Positions 34,765-45,441 of a DNA stretch of 64,000 nucleotides are shown here, piece by piece (the stretch's first letter is position 1; each line of letters opens with the position of its first letter). The notes beneath the pieces were generated by a model. It had not been told where the DNA came from and did no database searches. It saw only the letters and a list, made by a program, of their open reading frames with translations. The position numbers and the translations under genes were made by a program. Source of the DNA: Pisaster brevispinus (Eukaryota > Echinodermata > Asteroidea > Forcipulatida > Asteriidae); NCBI GenBank assembly GCA_023634235.1, contig JAMKCF010000039.1:744001-808000 (forward strand), in the 5' to 3' direction.

Positions 34765-35078
34765 ATGGCGTCACTTTTTGGTAGAAAGCTCCTAATTGCC
34801 CAGGTTTTGGGATTTGGCCATGTCCCCACACAGAAAAGGTCTTCAGGGAAGTCTAGTCTAGAACGCTGCACCGTCAAATCGCACTTTTGTTTTCGACCCC
34901 AAAAATCAAAATGGCGACAGGGTACTACCTGTCAAATATTCCCAAAATTCGACCCCCGGTAACATGGCGATTTTCGGCGATCACTTTTCGCGGACACCTC
35001 CCCCGACGGTGCTGGTTGGAATTTGAAGGCCGCAACCATTTTATTCCATGAATTATTGAGGTTTTTTGGGCAACAAAG
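34765..35078 (+). repeat. Representative 314-bp unit (subfamily C) with internal anatomy
   Basis: This copy matches the commonest form and is offered as the reference unit. From the chosen start: ATGGCG motifs lie at unit positions 1, 147 and 200 (34765, 34911, 34964). An XbaI-type TCTAGA sits in a CTAG-rich stretch at 34852-34862. An inverted repeat spans 34916-34933. A GCGATTTTCGGCGATC stretch follows the third ATGGCG. A C-rich segment ACACCTCCCCCGACGG comes next, and a T-rich TTGAGGTTTTTTGGGC closes the unit. I count 148 G or C bases and about 16 CpG. The phase is arbitrary; the true recombination or transcription boundary of the unit is unknown. Confidence 0.9.
34916..34933. repeat. Per-unit inverted repeat and indel hotspot (reference copy)
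   Basis: GACAGGGTA and TACCTGTC flank a single C. The arms pair perfectly except for one bulged G, so either strand could extrude a short hairpin or cruciform. The same element occurs in nearly every unit. In the 304-bp units AGGGTACTAC is lost, leaving GCGACCTGTC. An AC dinucleotide lies at each deletion end (gAC...tACctg), which fits slippage or short-homology repair. Other length variants fall at the same spot: near 4340 (-2), 6535, 15917 (-9), 25963 (-12) and 63745 (+1). Confidence 0.75.
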
Positions 35079-35392
35079 ATGGCGTCACTTTTTGGTAGAA
35101 AGCTCCTAATTGCCCAGGTTTTGGGATTTGGCCATGTCCCCACACAGAAAAGGTCTTCAGGGAAGTCAAGTCTAGAACGCTGCACCGTCAAATCGCACTT
35201 TTGTTTTCAACCCCAAAAATCAAAATGGCGACAGGGTACTACCTGTCAAATATTCCCAAAATTCGACCCCCGGTAACATGGCGATTTTCGGCGATCACTT
35301 TTCGCGGACACCTCCCCCGACGGTGCTGGTTGGAATTTGAAGGCCGCAACCATTTTATTCCATGAATTATTGAGGTTTTTTGGGCAACAAAG

Positions 35393-37592
35393 ATGGCGTC
35401 ACTTTTTGGTAGAAAGCTCCTAATTGCCCAGGTTTTGGGATTTGGCCATGTCCCCACACAGAAAAGGTCTTCAGGGAAGTCTAGTCTAGAACGCTGCACC
35501 GTCAAATCGCACTTTTGTTTTCGACCCCAAAAATCAAAATGGCGACAGGGTACTACCTGTCAAATATTCCCAAAATTCGACCCCCGGTAACATGGCGATT
35601 TTCGGCGATCACTTTTCGCGGACTTCTCCCCCGACGGTGCTGGTTGGAATTTGAAGGCCGCAACCATTTTATTCCATGAATTATTGAGGTTTTTTGGACA
35701 ACAAAGATGGCGTCACTTTTTGGTAGAAAGCTCCTAATTGCCCAGGTTTTGGGATTTGGCCATGTCCCCACACAGAAAAGGTCTTCAGGGAAGTCTAGTC
35801 TAGAACGTTGCACCGTCAAATCGCACTTTTGTTTTCGACCCCAAAAATCAAAATGGCGACAGGGTACTACCTGTCAAATATTCCCAAAATTCGACCCACG
35901 GTAACATGGCGATTTTCGGCGATCACTTTTCGCTGACACCTCCCCCGACGGTGCTGGTTGGAATTTGAAGGCCGCAACCATTTTATTCCATGAATTATTG
36001 AGGTTTTTTGGGCAACAAAGATGGCGTCACTTTTTGGTAGAAAGCTCCTAATTGCCCAGGTTTTGGTATTTGGCCATGTCCCCACACAGAAAAGGTCTTC
36101 AGGGAAGTCTAGTCTAGAACGCTGCACCGTCAAATCGCACTTTTGTTTTCGACCCCAAAAATCAAAATGGCGACAGGGTACTACCTGTCAATCATTCCCA
36201 AAATTCGACCCCCGGTAACATGGCGATTTTCGGCGATCACTTTTCGCGGACTTCTCCCCCGACGGTGCTGGTTGGAATTTGAAGGCCGCAACCATTTTAT
36301 TCCATGAATTATTGAGGTTTTTTGGGCAACAAAGATGGCGTCACTTTTTGGTAGAAAGCTCCTAATTGCCCAGGTTTTGGTATTTGGCCATGTCCCCACA
36401 CAGAAAAGGTCTTCAGGGAAGTCTAGTCTAGAACGTTGCACCGTCAAATCGCACTTTTGTTTTCGACCCCAAAAATCAAAATGGCGACAGGGTACTACCT
36501 GTCAAATATTCCCAAAATTCGACCCCCGGTAACATGGCGATTTTCGGCGATCACTTTTCGCGGACTTCTCCCCCGACGGTGCTGGTTGGAATTTGAAGGC
36601 CGCAACCATTTTATTCCATGAATTATTGAGGTTTTTTGGGCAACAAAGATGGCGTCACTTTTTGGTAGAAAGCTCCTAATTGCCCAGGTTTTGGTATTTG
36701 GCCATGTCCCCACACAGAAAAGGTCTTCAGGGAAGTCTAGTCTAGAACGCTGCACCGTCAAATCGCACTTTTGTTTTCGACCCCAAAAATCAAAATGGCG
36801 ACAGGGTACTACCTGTCAATCATTCCCAAAATTCGACCCCCGGTAACATGGCGATTTTCGGCGATCACTTTTCGCGGACTTCTCCCCCGACGGTGCTGGT
36901 TGGAATTTGAAGGCCGCAACCATTTTATTCCATGAATTATTGAGGTTTTTTGGGCAACAAAGATGGCGTCACTTTTTGGTAGAAAGCTCCTAATTGCCCA
37001 GGTTTTGGTATTTGGCCATGTCCCCACACAGAAAAGGTCTTCAGGGAAGTCTAGTCTAGAACGTTGCACCGTCAAATCGCACTTTTGTTTTCGACCCCAA
37101 AAATCAAAATGGCGACAGGGTACTACCTGTCAAATATTCCCAAAATTCGACCCACGGTAACATGGCGATTTTCGGCGATCACTTTTCGCGGACACCTCCC
37201 CCGACGGTGCTGGTTGGAATTTGAAGGCCGCAACCATTTTATTCCATGAATTATTGAGGTTTTTTGGGCAACAAAGATGGCGTCACTTTTTGGTAGAAAG
37301 CTCCTAATTGCCCAGGTTTTGGTATTTGGCCATGTCCCCACACAGAAAAGGTCTTCAGGGAAGTCTAGTCTAGAACGCTGCACCGTCAAATCGCACTTTT
37401 GTTTTCGACCCCAAAAATCAAAATGGCGACAGGGTACTACCTGTCAAATATTCCCAAAATTTGACCCCCGGTAACATGGCGATTTTCGGCGATCACTTTT
37501 CGCGGACACCTCCCCCGACGGTGCTTTTTTGGAATTTGAAGGCCGCAACGATTTTATTCCATGAATTATTGAGGTTTTTTGGGGCAACAAAG
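35393..37592 (+). repeat. Local block with TTTTGGTATTTGG variant units, first copy
   Basis: Units at 36021, 36335, 36649, 36963 and 37277 share TTTTGGTATTTGG. Those at 36021 and 36649 also share GTCAATCATTCCC, giving a 628-bp dimer repeated twice. Upstream units share GCGGACTTCTCC and AACGTTGC. The block closes with AAATTTGACCCCCGG and a GCTTTTTTTGG expansion. The same sequence of variants occurs at 39162-40731, but there the dimer is present once. Confidence 0.75.
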
Positions 37593-39161
37593 ATGGCGTC
37601 ACTTTTTGGTAGAAAGCTCCTAATTGCCCAGGTTTTGGGATTTGGCCATGTCCCCACACAGAAAAGGTCTTCAGGGAAGTCTGGTCTAGAATGCTGCACC
37701 GTCAAATCGCACTTTTGTTTTCGACCCCAAAAATCAAAATGGCGACAGGGTACTACCTGTCAAATATTCCCAAAATTCGACCCCCGGTAACATGGCGATT
37801 TTCGGCGATCACTTTTCGCGGACACCTCCCCCGACGGTGCTGGTTGGAATTTGAAGGCCGCAACCATTTTATTCCATGAATTATTGAGGTTTTTTGGGCA
37901 ACAAAGATGGCGTCACTTTTTGGTAGAAAGCTCCTAATTGCCCAGGTTTTGGGATTTGGCCATGTCCCCACACAGAAAAGGTCTTCAGGGAAGTCTGGTC
38001 TAGAATGCTGCACCGTCAAATCGCACTTTTGTTTTCGACCCCAAAAATCAAAATGGCGACAGGGTACTACCTGTCAAATATTCCCAAAATTCGACCCCCG
38101 GTAACATGGCGATTTTCGGCGATCACTTTTCGCGGACACCTCCCCCGACGGTGCTGGTTGGAATTTGAAGGCCGCAACCATTTTATTCCATGAATTATTG
38201 AGGTTTTTTGGGCAACAAAGATGGCGTCACTTTTTGGTAGAAAGCTCCTAATTGCCCAGGTTTTGGGATTTGGCCATGTCCCCACACAGAAAAGGTCTTC
38301 AGGGAAGTCTAGTCTAGAACGCTGCACCGTCAAATCGCACTTTTGTTTTCGACCCCAAAAATCAAAATGGCGACAGGGTACTACCTGTCAAATATTCCCA
38401 AAATTCGACCCCCGGTAACATGGCGATTTTCGGCGATCACTTTTCGCGGACACCTCCCCCGACGGTGCTGGTTGGAATTTGAAGGCCGCAACCATTTTAT
38501 TCCATGAATTATTGAGGTTTTTTGGGCAACAAAGATGGCGTCACTTTTTGGTAGAAAGCTCCTAATTGCCCAGGTTTTGGGATTTGGCCATGTCCCCACA
38601 CAGAAAAGTTCTTCAGGGAAGTCTAGTCTAGAACGCTGCACCGTCAAATCGCACTTTTGTTTTCGACCCCAAAAATCAAAATGGCGACAGGGTACTACCT
38701 GTCAAATATTCCCAAAATTCGACCCCCGGTAACATGGCGATTTTCGGCGATCACTTTTCGCGGACACCTCCCCCGACGGTGCTGGTTGGAATTTGAAGGC
38801 CGCAACATTTTATTCCATGAATTATTGAGGTTTTTTGGGCAACAAAGATGGCGTCACTTCTTGGTAGAAAGCTCCTAATTGCCCAGGTTTTGGGATTTGG
38901 CCATGTCCCCACACAGAAAAGGTCTTCAGGGAAGTCAAGTCTAGAACGCTGCACCGTCAAATCGCACTTTTGTTTTCGACCCCAAAAATCAAAATGGCGA
39001 CAGGGTACTACCTGTCAAATATTCCCAAAATTCGACCCCCGGTAACATGGCGATTTTCGGCGATCACTTTTCGCGGACACCTCCCCCGACGGTGCTGGTT
39101 GGAATTTGAAGGCCGCAACCATTTTATTCCATGAATTATTGAAGTTTTTTGGGCAACAAAG

Positions 39162-40731
39162 ATGGCGTCACTTTTTGGTAGAAAGCTCCTAATTGCCCAG
39201 GTTTTGGGATTTGGCCATGTCCCCACACAGAAAAGGTCTTCAGGGAAGTCTAGTCTAGAACGCTGCACCGTCAAATCGCACTTTTGTTTTCGACCCCAAA
39301 AATCAAAATGGCGACAGGGTACTACCTGTCAAATATTCCCAAAATTCGACCCCCGGTAACATGGCGATTTTCGGCGATCACTTTTCGCGGACTTCTCCCC
39401 CGACGGTGCTGGTTGTAATTTGAAGGCCGCAACCATTTTATTCCATGAATTATTGAGGTTTTTTGGGCAACAAAGATGGCGTCACTTTTTGGTAGAAAGC
39501 TCCTAATTGCCCAGGTTTTGGGATTTGGCCATGTCCCCACACAGAAAAGGTCTTCAGGGAAGTCTAGTCTAGAACGTTGCACCGTCAAATCGCACTTTTG
39601 TTTTCGACCCCAAAAATCAAAATGGCGACAGGGTACTACCTGTCAAATATTCCCAAAATTCGACCCACGGTAACATGGCGATTTTCGGCGATCACTTTTC
39701 GCGGACACCTCCCCCGACGGTGCTGGTTGGAATTTGAAGGCCGCAACCATTTTATTCCATGAATTATTGAGGTTTTTTGGGCAACAAAGATGGCGTCACT
39801 TTTTGGTAGAAAGCTCCTAATTGCCCAGGTTTTGGTATTTGGCCATGTCCCCACACAGAAAAGGTCTTCAGGGAAGTCTAGTCTAGAACGCTGCACCGTC
39901 AAATCGCACTTTTGTTTTCGACCCCAAAAATCAAAATGGCGACAGGGTACTACCTGTCAATCATTCCCAAAATTCGACCCCCGGTAACATGGCGATTTTT
40001 GGCGATCACTTTTCGCGGACTTCTCCCCCGACGGTGCTGGTTGGAATTTGAAGGCCGCAACCATTTTATTCCATGAATTATTGAGGTTTTTTGGGCAACA
40101 AAGATGGCGTCACTTTTTGGTAGAAAGCTCCTAATTGCCCAGGTTTTGGTATTTGGCCATGTCCCCACACAGAAAAGGTCTTCAGGGAAGTCTAGTCTAG
40201 AACGTTGCACCGTCAAATCGCACTTTTGTTTTCGACCCCAAAAATCAAAATGGCGACAGGGTACTACCTGTCAAATATTCCCAAAATTCGACCCACGGTA
40301 ACATGGCGATTTTCGGCGATCACTTTTCGCGGACACCTCCCCCGACGGTGCTGGTTGGAATTTGAAGGCCGCAACCATTTTATTCCATGAATTATTGAGG
40401 TTTTTTGGGCAACAAAGATGGCGTCACTTTTTGGTAGAAAGCTCCTAATTGCCCAGGTTTTGGTATTTGGCCATGTCCCCACACAGAAAGGTCTTCAGGG
40501 AAGTCTAGTCTAGAACGCTGCACCGTCAAATCGCACTTTTGTTTTCGACCCCAAAAATCAAAATGGCGACAGGGTACTACCTGTCAAATATTCCCAAAAT
40601 TTGACCCCCGGTAACATGGCGATTTTCGGCGATCACTTTTCGCGGACACCTCCCCCGACGGTGCTTTTTGGAATTTGAAGGCCGCAACGATTTTATTCCA
40701 TGAATTATTGAGGTTTTTTGGGGCAACAAAG
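39162..40731 (+). repeat. Local block with TTTTGGTATTTGG variant units, second copy
   Basis: Landmarks 39162, 39476, 39790, 40104 lie 3769 bp downstream of 35393, 35707, 36021, 36335 and share their rare variants. From 40418 onward the offset to the first copy (37277) is 3141 bp, 628 bp less, because one dimer is missing. The block ends with the same AAATTTGACCCCC and GCTTTTTGG changes, then TCTGGTCTAGAATGC as at 37593. Confidence 0.75.
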
Positions 40732-40829
40732 ATGGCGTCACTTTTTGGTAGAAAGCTCCTAATTGCCCAGGTTTTGGGATTTGGCCATGTCCCCACACAG
40801 AAAAGGTCTTCAGGGAAGTCTGGTCTAGA

Positions 40830-41045
40830 ATGCTGCACCGTCAAATCGCACTTTTATTATCGACCCCAAAATTCAAAATGGCGACAGGGTACTACCTGTC
40901 AATCATTCCAAAAATTCGACCCCCGTTAACATGCCGATTTTTGGCGATCACTTTTTGCGGACACCTCCGCCGACGGTGCTGGTTGGAATTTGAAGGCCGC
41001 AACCATTTTATTCCATGAATTATTGAGGTTTTTTGGGCAACAAAG
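40830..41045 (+). repeat. Divergent unit segment at the C to B' border
   Basis: This stretch has a cluster of changes not seen in its neighbours: CTTTTATTATCGACC, AAAATTCAAAATGG, GTCAATCATTCCAAAAATTCG, CCCCGTTAAC, ATGCCGATTTTTGGC and CCTCCGCCGACGG. Some recall the array-edge unit near 3060-3110 (TTTTATTTCCGACC, AAAATTCAAAATGG). It may be an old unit trapped at an exchange boundary. Confidence 0.65.
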
Positions 41046-43770
41046 ATGGCGTCACTTTTTGGTAGAAAGCTCCTAATTGCCCAGGTTTTGGGATTTGGCC
41101 ATGTCCCCACAAAGAAAAGGTCTTCAGGGAAGTCTAGTCTAGAACGCTGCATCGTCAAATCGCACTTTTGTTTTCGACCCCAAAAATCAAAATGGCGACA
41201 GGGTACTACCTGTCAAATATTCCAAAAATTCGACCCCCGGTAACATGGCGATTTTCGGCAATCACTTTTTGCGGACACCTCCCCCGACGGTGCTGGTTCG
41301 AATTTGAAGGCCGCAACCATTTTATTCCATGAATTATTGAGGTTTTTTGGGCAAGAAAGATGGCGTCACTTTTTGGTAGAAAGCTCCTAATTGCCCAGGT
41401 TTTGGGATTTGGCGATGTCCCCACACAGAAAAGGTCTTCAGGGAAGTCTAGTCTAGAACGCTGCACCGTCAAATCGCACTTTTGTTTTCGACCCCAAAAA
41501 TCAAAATGGCGATAGGGTACTACCTGTCAAATATTCCCAAAATTCGACCCCCGGTAACATGGCGATTTTCGGCGATCACTTTTTGCGGACACCTCCCCCG
41601 ACGGTGCTGGTTCGAATTTGAAGGCCGCAACCATTTTATTCCATGAATTATTGAGGTTTTTTGGGCAAGAAAGATGGCGTCACTTTTTGCTAGAAAGCTC
41701 CTAATTGCCCAGGTTTTGGGATTTGGCCATGTCCCGACTCAGAAAGGGTCTTCAGGGAAGTCTAGTCTAGAACGCTGCACCGTCAAATCGCACTTTTGTT
41801 TTCGACCCCAAAAATCAAAATGGCGACAGGGTACTACCTGTCAAATATTCCCAAAATTGGACCCCCTGTAACATGGCGATTTTCGGCGATCACTTTTTGC
41901 GGACACCTCCCCCGACGGTGCTGGTTCGAATTTGAAGGCCGCAAGGATTTTATTCCATGAATTATATTGGTTTTTTGGGCAAGAAAGATGGCGTCACTTT
42001 TTGGTAGAAAGCTCCTAATTGCCCAGGTTTTGGGATTTGGCCATGTCCCCACACAGAAAAGGTCTTCAGGGAAGTCTAGTCTAGAACGCTGCACCGTCAA
42101 ATCGCACTTTTGTTTTCGACCCCAAAAATCAAAATGGCGACAGGGTACTACCTGTCAAATATTCCCAAAATTCGACCCCCGGTAAAATGGCGATTTTCGG
42201 CAATCACTTTTTGCGGACACCTCCCCCGACGGTGCTGGTTCGAATTTGAAGGCCGCAAGGATTTTATTCCATGAATTATTGAGGTTTTTTGGGCAAGAAA
42301 GATGGCGTCACTTTTTGGTAGAAAGCTCCTAATTGCCCAGGTTTTGGGATTTGGCCATGTCCCCACACAGAAAAGGTCTTCAGGGAAGTCTAGTCTAGAA
42401 CGCTGCACCGTCAAATCGCACTTTTGTTTTCAACCCCAAAAATCAAAATGGCGACAGGGTACTACTTGTCAAATATTCCCAAAATTCGACCCCCGGTAAC
42501 ATGGCGATTTTCGGCGATCACTTTTCGCGGACACCTCCCTTGACGGTGCTGGTTCGAATTTGAAGGCCGCAAGGATTTTATTCCATGAATTATTGAGGTT
42601 TTTTGGGCAAGAAAGATGGCGTCACTTTTTGGTAGAAAGCTCCTAATTGCCCAGGTTTTGGGATTTGGCCATGTCCCCACACAGAAAAGGTCTTCAGGGA
42701 AGTCTAGTCTAGAACGCTGCACCGTCAAATCGCACTTTTGTTTTCGACCCCAACAATCAAAATGGCGACAGGGTACTACCTGTCAAATATTCCCAAAATT
42801 GGACCCCCGGTAACATGCCGATTTTCGGCGATCACTTTTTGCGGACACCTCCCCCGACGGTGCTGGTTCGAATTTGAAGGCCGCAAGGATTTTATTCCAT
42901 GAATTATTGAGGTTTTTTGTGCAAGAAAGATGGCGTCACTTTTTGGTAGAAAGCTCCTAATTGCCCAGGTTTGGGGATTTGGCCATGTCCCCACACAGAA
43001 AAGGTCTTCAGGGAAGTCTAGTCTAGAACGCTGCACCGTCAAATCGCACTTTTGTTCTCGACCCCAAAAATCAAAATGGCGACAGGGTACTACCTGTCAA
43101 ATATTCCAAAAATTCGACCCCCGGTAACATGGCGATTTCGGGCGATCACTTTTTGCGGACACCTCCCCCGACGGTGCTGGTTCGAATTTGAAGGCCGCAA
43201 GGATTTTATTCCATGAATTATTGAGGTTTTTTGGGCAAGAAAGATGGCGTCACTTTTTGGTAGAAAGCTCCTAATTGCCCAGGTTTTGGGATTTTGCCAT
43301 GTCCCCACACAGAAAAGGTCTTCAGGGAAGTCTAGTCTAGAACGCTGCACCGTCAAATCGCACTTTTGTTTTCGACCCCAAAAATCAAAATGGCGACAGG
43401 GTACTACCTGTCAAATATTCCCAAAATTCGTCCCCCGGTAACATGGCGATTTTCGGCGATCACTTTTTGCGGACACCTCCCCCGACGGTGCTGGTTCGAA
43501 TTTGAAGGCCGCAAGGATTTTATTCCATGAATTATTGAGGTTTTTTGGGCAAGAAAGATGGCGTCACTTTTTGGTAGAAAGCTCCTAATTGCCCAGGTTT
43601 TGGGATTTGGCCATGTCCCCACTCAGAAAAGGTCTTCAGGGAAGTCTAGTCTAGAACGCTGCACCGTCAAATCGCACTTTTGTTTTCGACCCCAAAAATC
43701 AAAATGGCGACAGGGTACTACCTGTCAAATATTCCCTAAATTCGACCCCCGGTAACATGGCGATTTTCGG
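40840..43770 (+). repeat. Displaced B-related block inside C
   Basis: TTTTGCGG, GGTTCGAATTTG, GCAAGGATTTT and GGGCAAGAAAG return here after 24 kb of subfamily C. Several rare variants match the 13.9-15.5 kb B region: CCCGACTCAGAAAGGG (13935, 41733), GGCGATGTCC (14870, 41413), GCGATAGGGTAC (14967, 41510), GGACCCCCTGTAAC (15003, 41859), GGTAAAATGGCG. Their order is not the same in the two places, so the relation is not a simple copy. Confidence 0.8.
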
Positions 43771-45441
43771 CGATCACTTTTCGCGGACACCTCCCCCGAC
43801 GGTGCTGGTTGGAATTTGAAGGCCGCAACCATTTTATTCCATGAATTATTGAGGCTTTTTGGGCAACAAAGATGGCGTCACTTTTTGGTAGAAAGCTCCT
43901 AATTACCCAGGTTTTGGGATTTGGCCATGTCCCCACACAGAAAAGGTCTTCAGGGAAGTCTAGTCTAGAACGCTGCACTGTCAAATCGCACTTTTGTTTT
44001 CGACCCCAAAAACAAAAATGGCGACAGGGTACTACCTGTCAAATATTCCCAAAATTCGACCCCCGGTAACATGGCGATTTTCGGCGATCACTTTTCGCGG
44101 ACACCTCCCCCGACGGTGCTGGTTGGAATTTGAAGGCCGCAACCATTTTATTCCATGAATTATTGAGGTTTTTTGGGCAACAAAGATGGCGTCACTTTTT
44201 GGTAGAAAGCTTCTAATTGCCCAGGTTTTGGGATTTGGCCATGTCCCCACACAGAAAAGGTCTTCAGGGAAGTCGAGTCTAGAACGCTGCGCCGTCAAAT
44301 CGCACTTTTGTTTTCGACCCCAAAAATCAAAATGGCGACAGGGTACTACCTGTCAAATATTCCCAAAATTCGTCCCCCGGTAACATGGCGATTTTCGGCG
44401 ATCACTTTTTGCGGACACCTCCCCCGACGGTGCTGGTTCGAATTTGAAGGCCGCAAGGATTTTATTCCATGAATTATTGAGGTTTTTTGTGCAAGAAAGA
44501 TGGCGTCACTTTTTGGTAGAAAGCTCCTAATTGCCCAGGTTTTGGGATTTGGCCATGTCCCCACACAGAAAAGGTCTTCAGGGAAGTCTAGTCTAGAACG
44601 CTGCACCGTCAAATCGCACTTTTGTTTTCGACCCCAAAAATCAAAATGGCGACAGGGTACTACCTGTCAAATATTCCCAAAATTCGACCCCCGGTAACAT
44701 GGCGATTTTCGGCGATCACTTTTCGCGGACACCTCCCCCGACGGTGCTGGTTGGAATTTGAAGGCCGCAACCATTTTATTCCATGAATTATTGAGGCTTT
44801 TTGGGCAACAAAGATGGCGTCACTTTTTGGTAGAAAGCTCCTAATTACCCAGGTTTTGGGATTTGGCCATGTCCCCACACAGAAAAGGTCTTCAGGGAAG
44901 TCTAGTCTAGAACGCTGCACTGTCAAATCGCACTTTTGTTTTCGACCCCAAAAACAAAAATGGCGACAGGGTACTACCTGTCAAATATTCCCAAAATTCG
45001 ACCCCCGGTAACATGGCGATTTTCGGCGATCACTTTTCGCGGACACCTCCCCCGACGGTGCTGGTTGGAATTTGAAGGCCGCAACCATTTTATTCCATGA
45101 ATTATTGAGGTTTTTTGGGCAACAAAGATGGCGTCACTTTTTGGTAGAAAGCTTCTAATTGCCCAGGTTTTGGGATTTGGCCATGTCCCCACACAGAAAA
45201 GGTCTTCAGGGAAGTCGAGTCTAGAACGCTGCGCCGTCAAATCGCACTTTTGTTTTCGACCCTAAAAATCAAAATGGCAACAGGGTACTACCTGTCAAAT
45301 ATTCCCAAAATTCGACCCCCGGTAACATGGCGATTTTCGGCGATCACTTTTCGCGGACACCTCCCCCGACGGTGCTGGTTGGAATTTGAAGGCCGCAACC
45401 ATTTTATTCCATGAATTATTGAGGTTTTTTGGGCAACAAAG
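43558..45441 (+). repeat. Three-unit higher-order repeat, 942-bp period, mixed B and C units, two copies
   Basis: The order is a B-type unit (GGGCAAG/GTGCAAG), a C unit with GAGGCTTTTTGGGC, AATTACCC, CACTGTC and AAAAACAAAAATGG, then a C unit with GCTTCT, AAGTCGAG and CTGCGCC. Landmarks 43558, 43872, 44186 repeat as 44500, 44814, 45128. The first copy differs by CCCACTCAG near 43619 and ATTCCCTAAATTCG near 43732. Confidence 0.75.

Larger units (their letters stand above)
16289..40720 (+). repeat. Subfamily C block (largest)
   Basis: Linked markers are TTTTCGCGGACACC, GGTTGGAATTTGAAG, GCAACCATTTT and TTTTTTGGGCAACAAAG. Sub-variants are interspersed: one with GCTTCTAATTGCC, AAGTCAAGTC and TTTTCTACCCC; one with AATTACCCAGG and AAAAACCAAAATGG; one with CTGCGCCGTC; one with GGTATAAAGC; one with TTTTGGTATTTGG (35-40 kb). 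Their order gives the local higher-order repeats listed separately. No foreign insertion is present. Confidence 0.85.

Noticed and set aside
34765..35078. CENP-B box in the unit
   Set aside because: I compared TTCG- and CGAA-containing stretches on both strands with the known core pattern (TTCG, then A and CGGG at fixed spacing). None fits; the nearest, TTCGACCCCCGG, lacks the required A and spacing.
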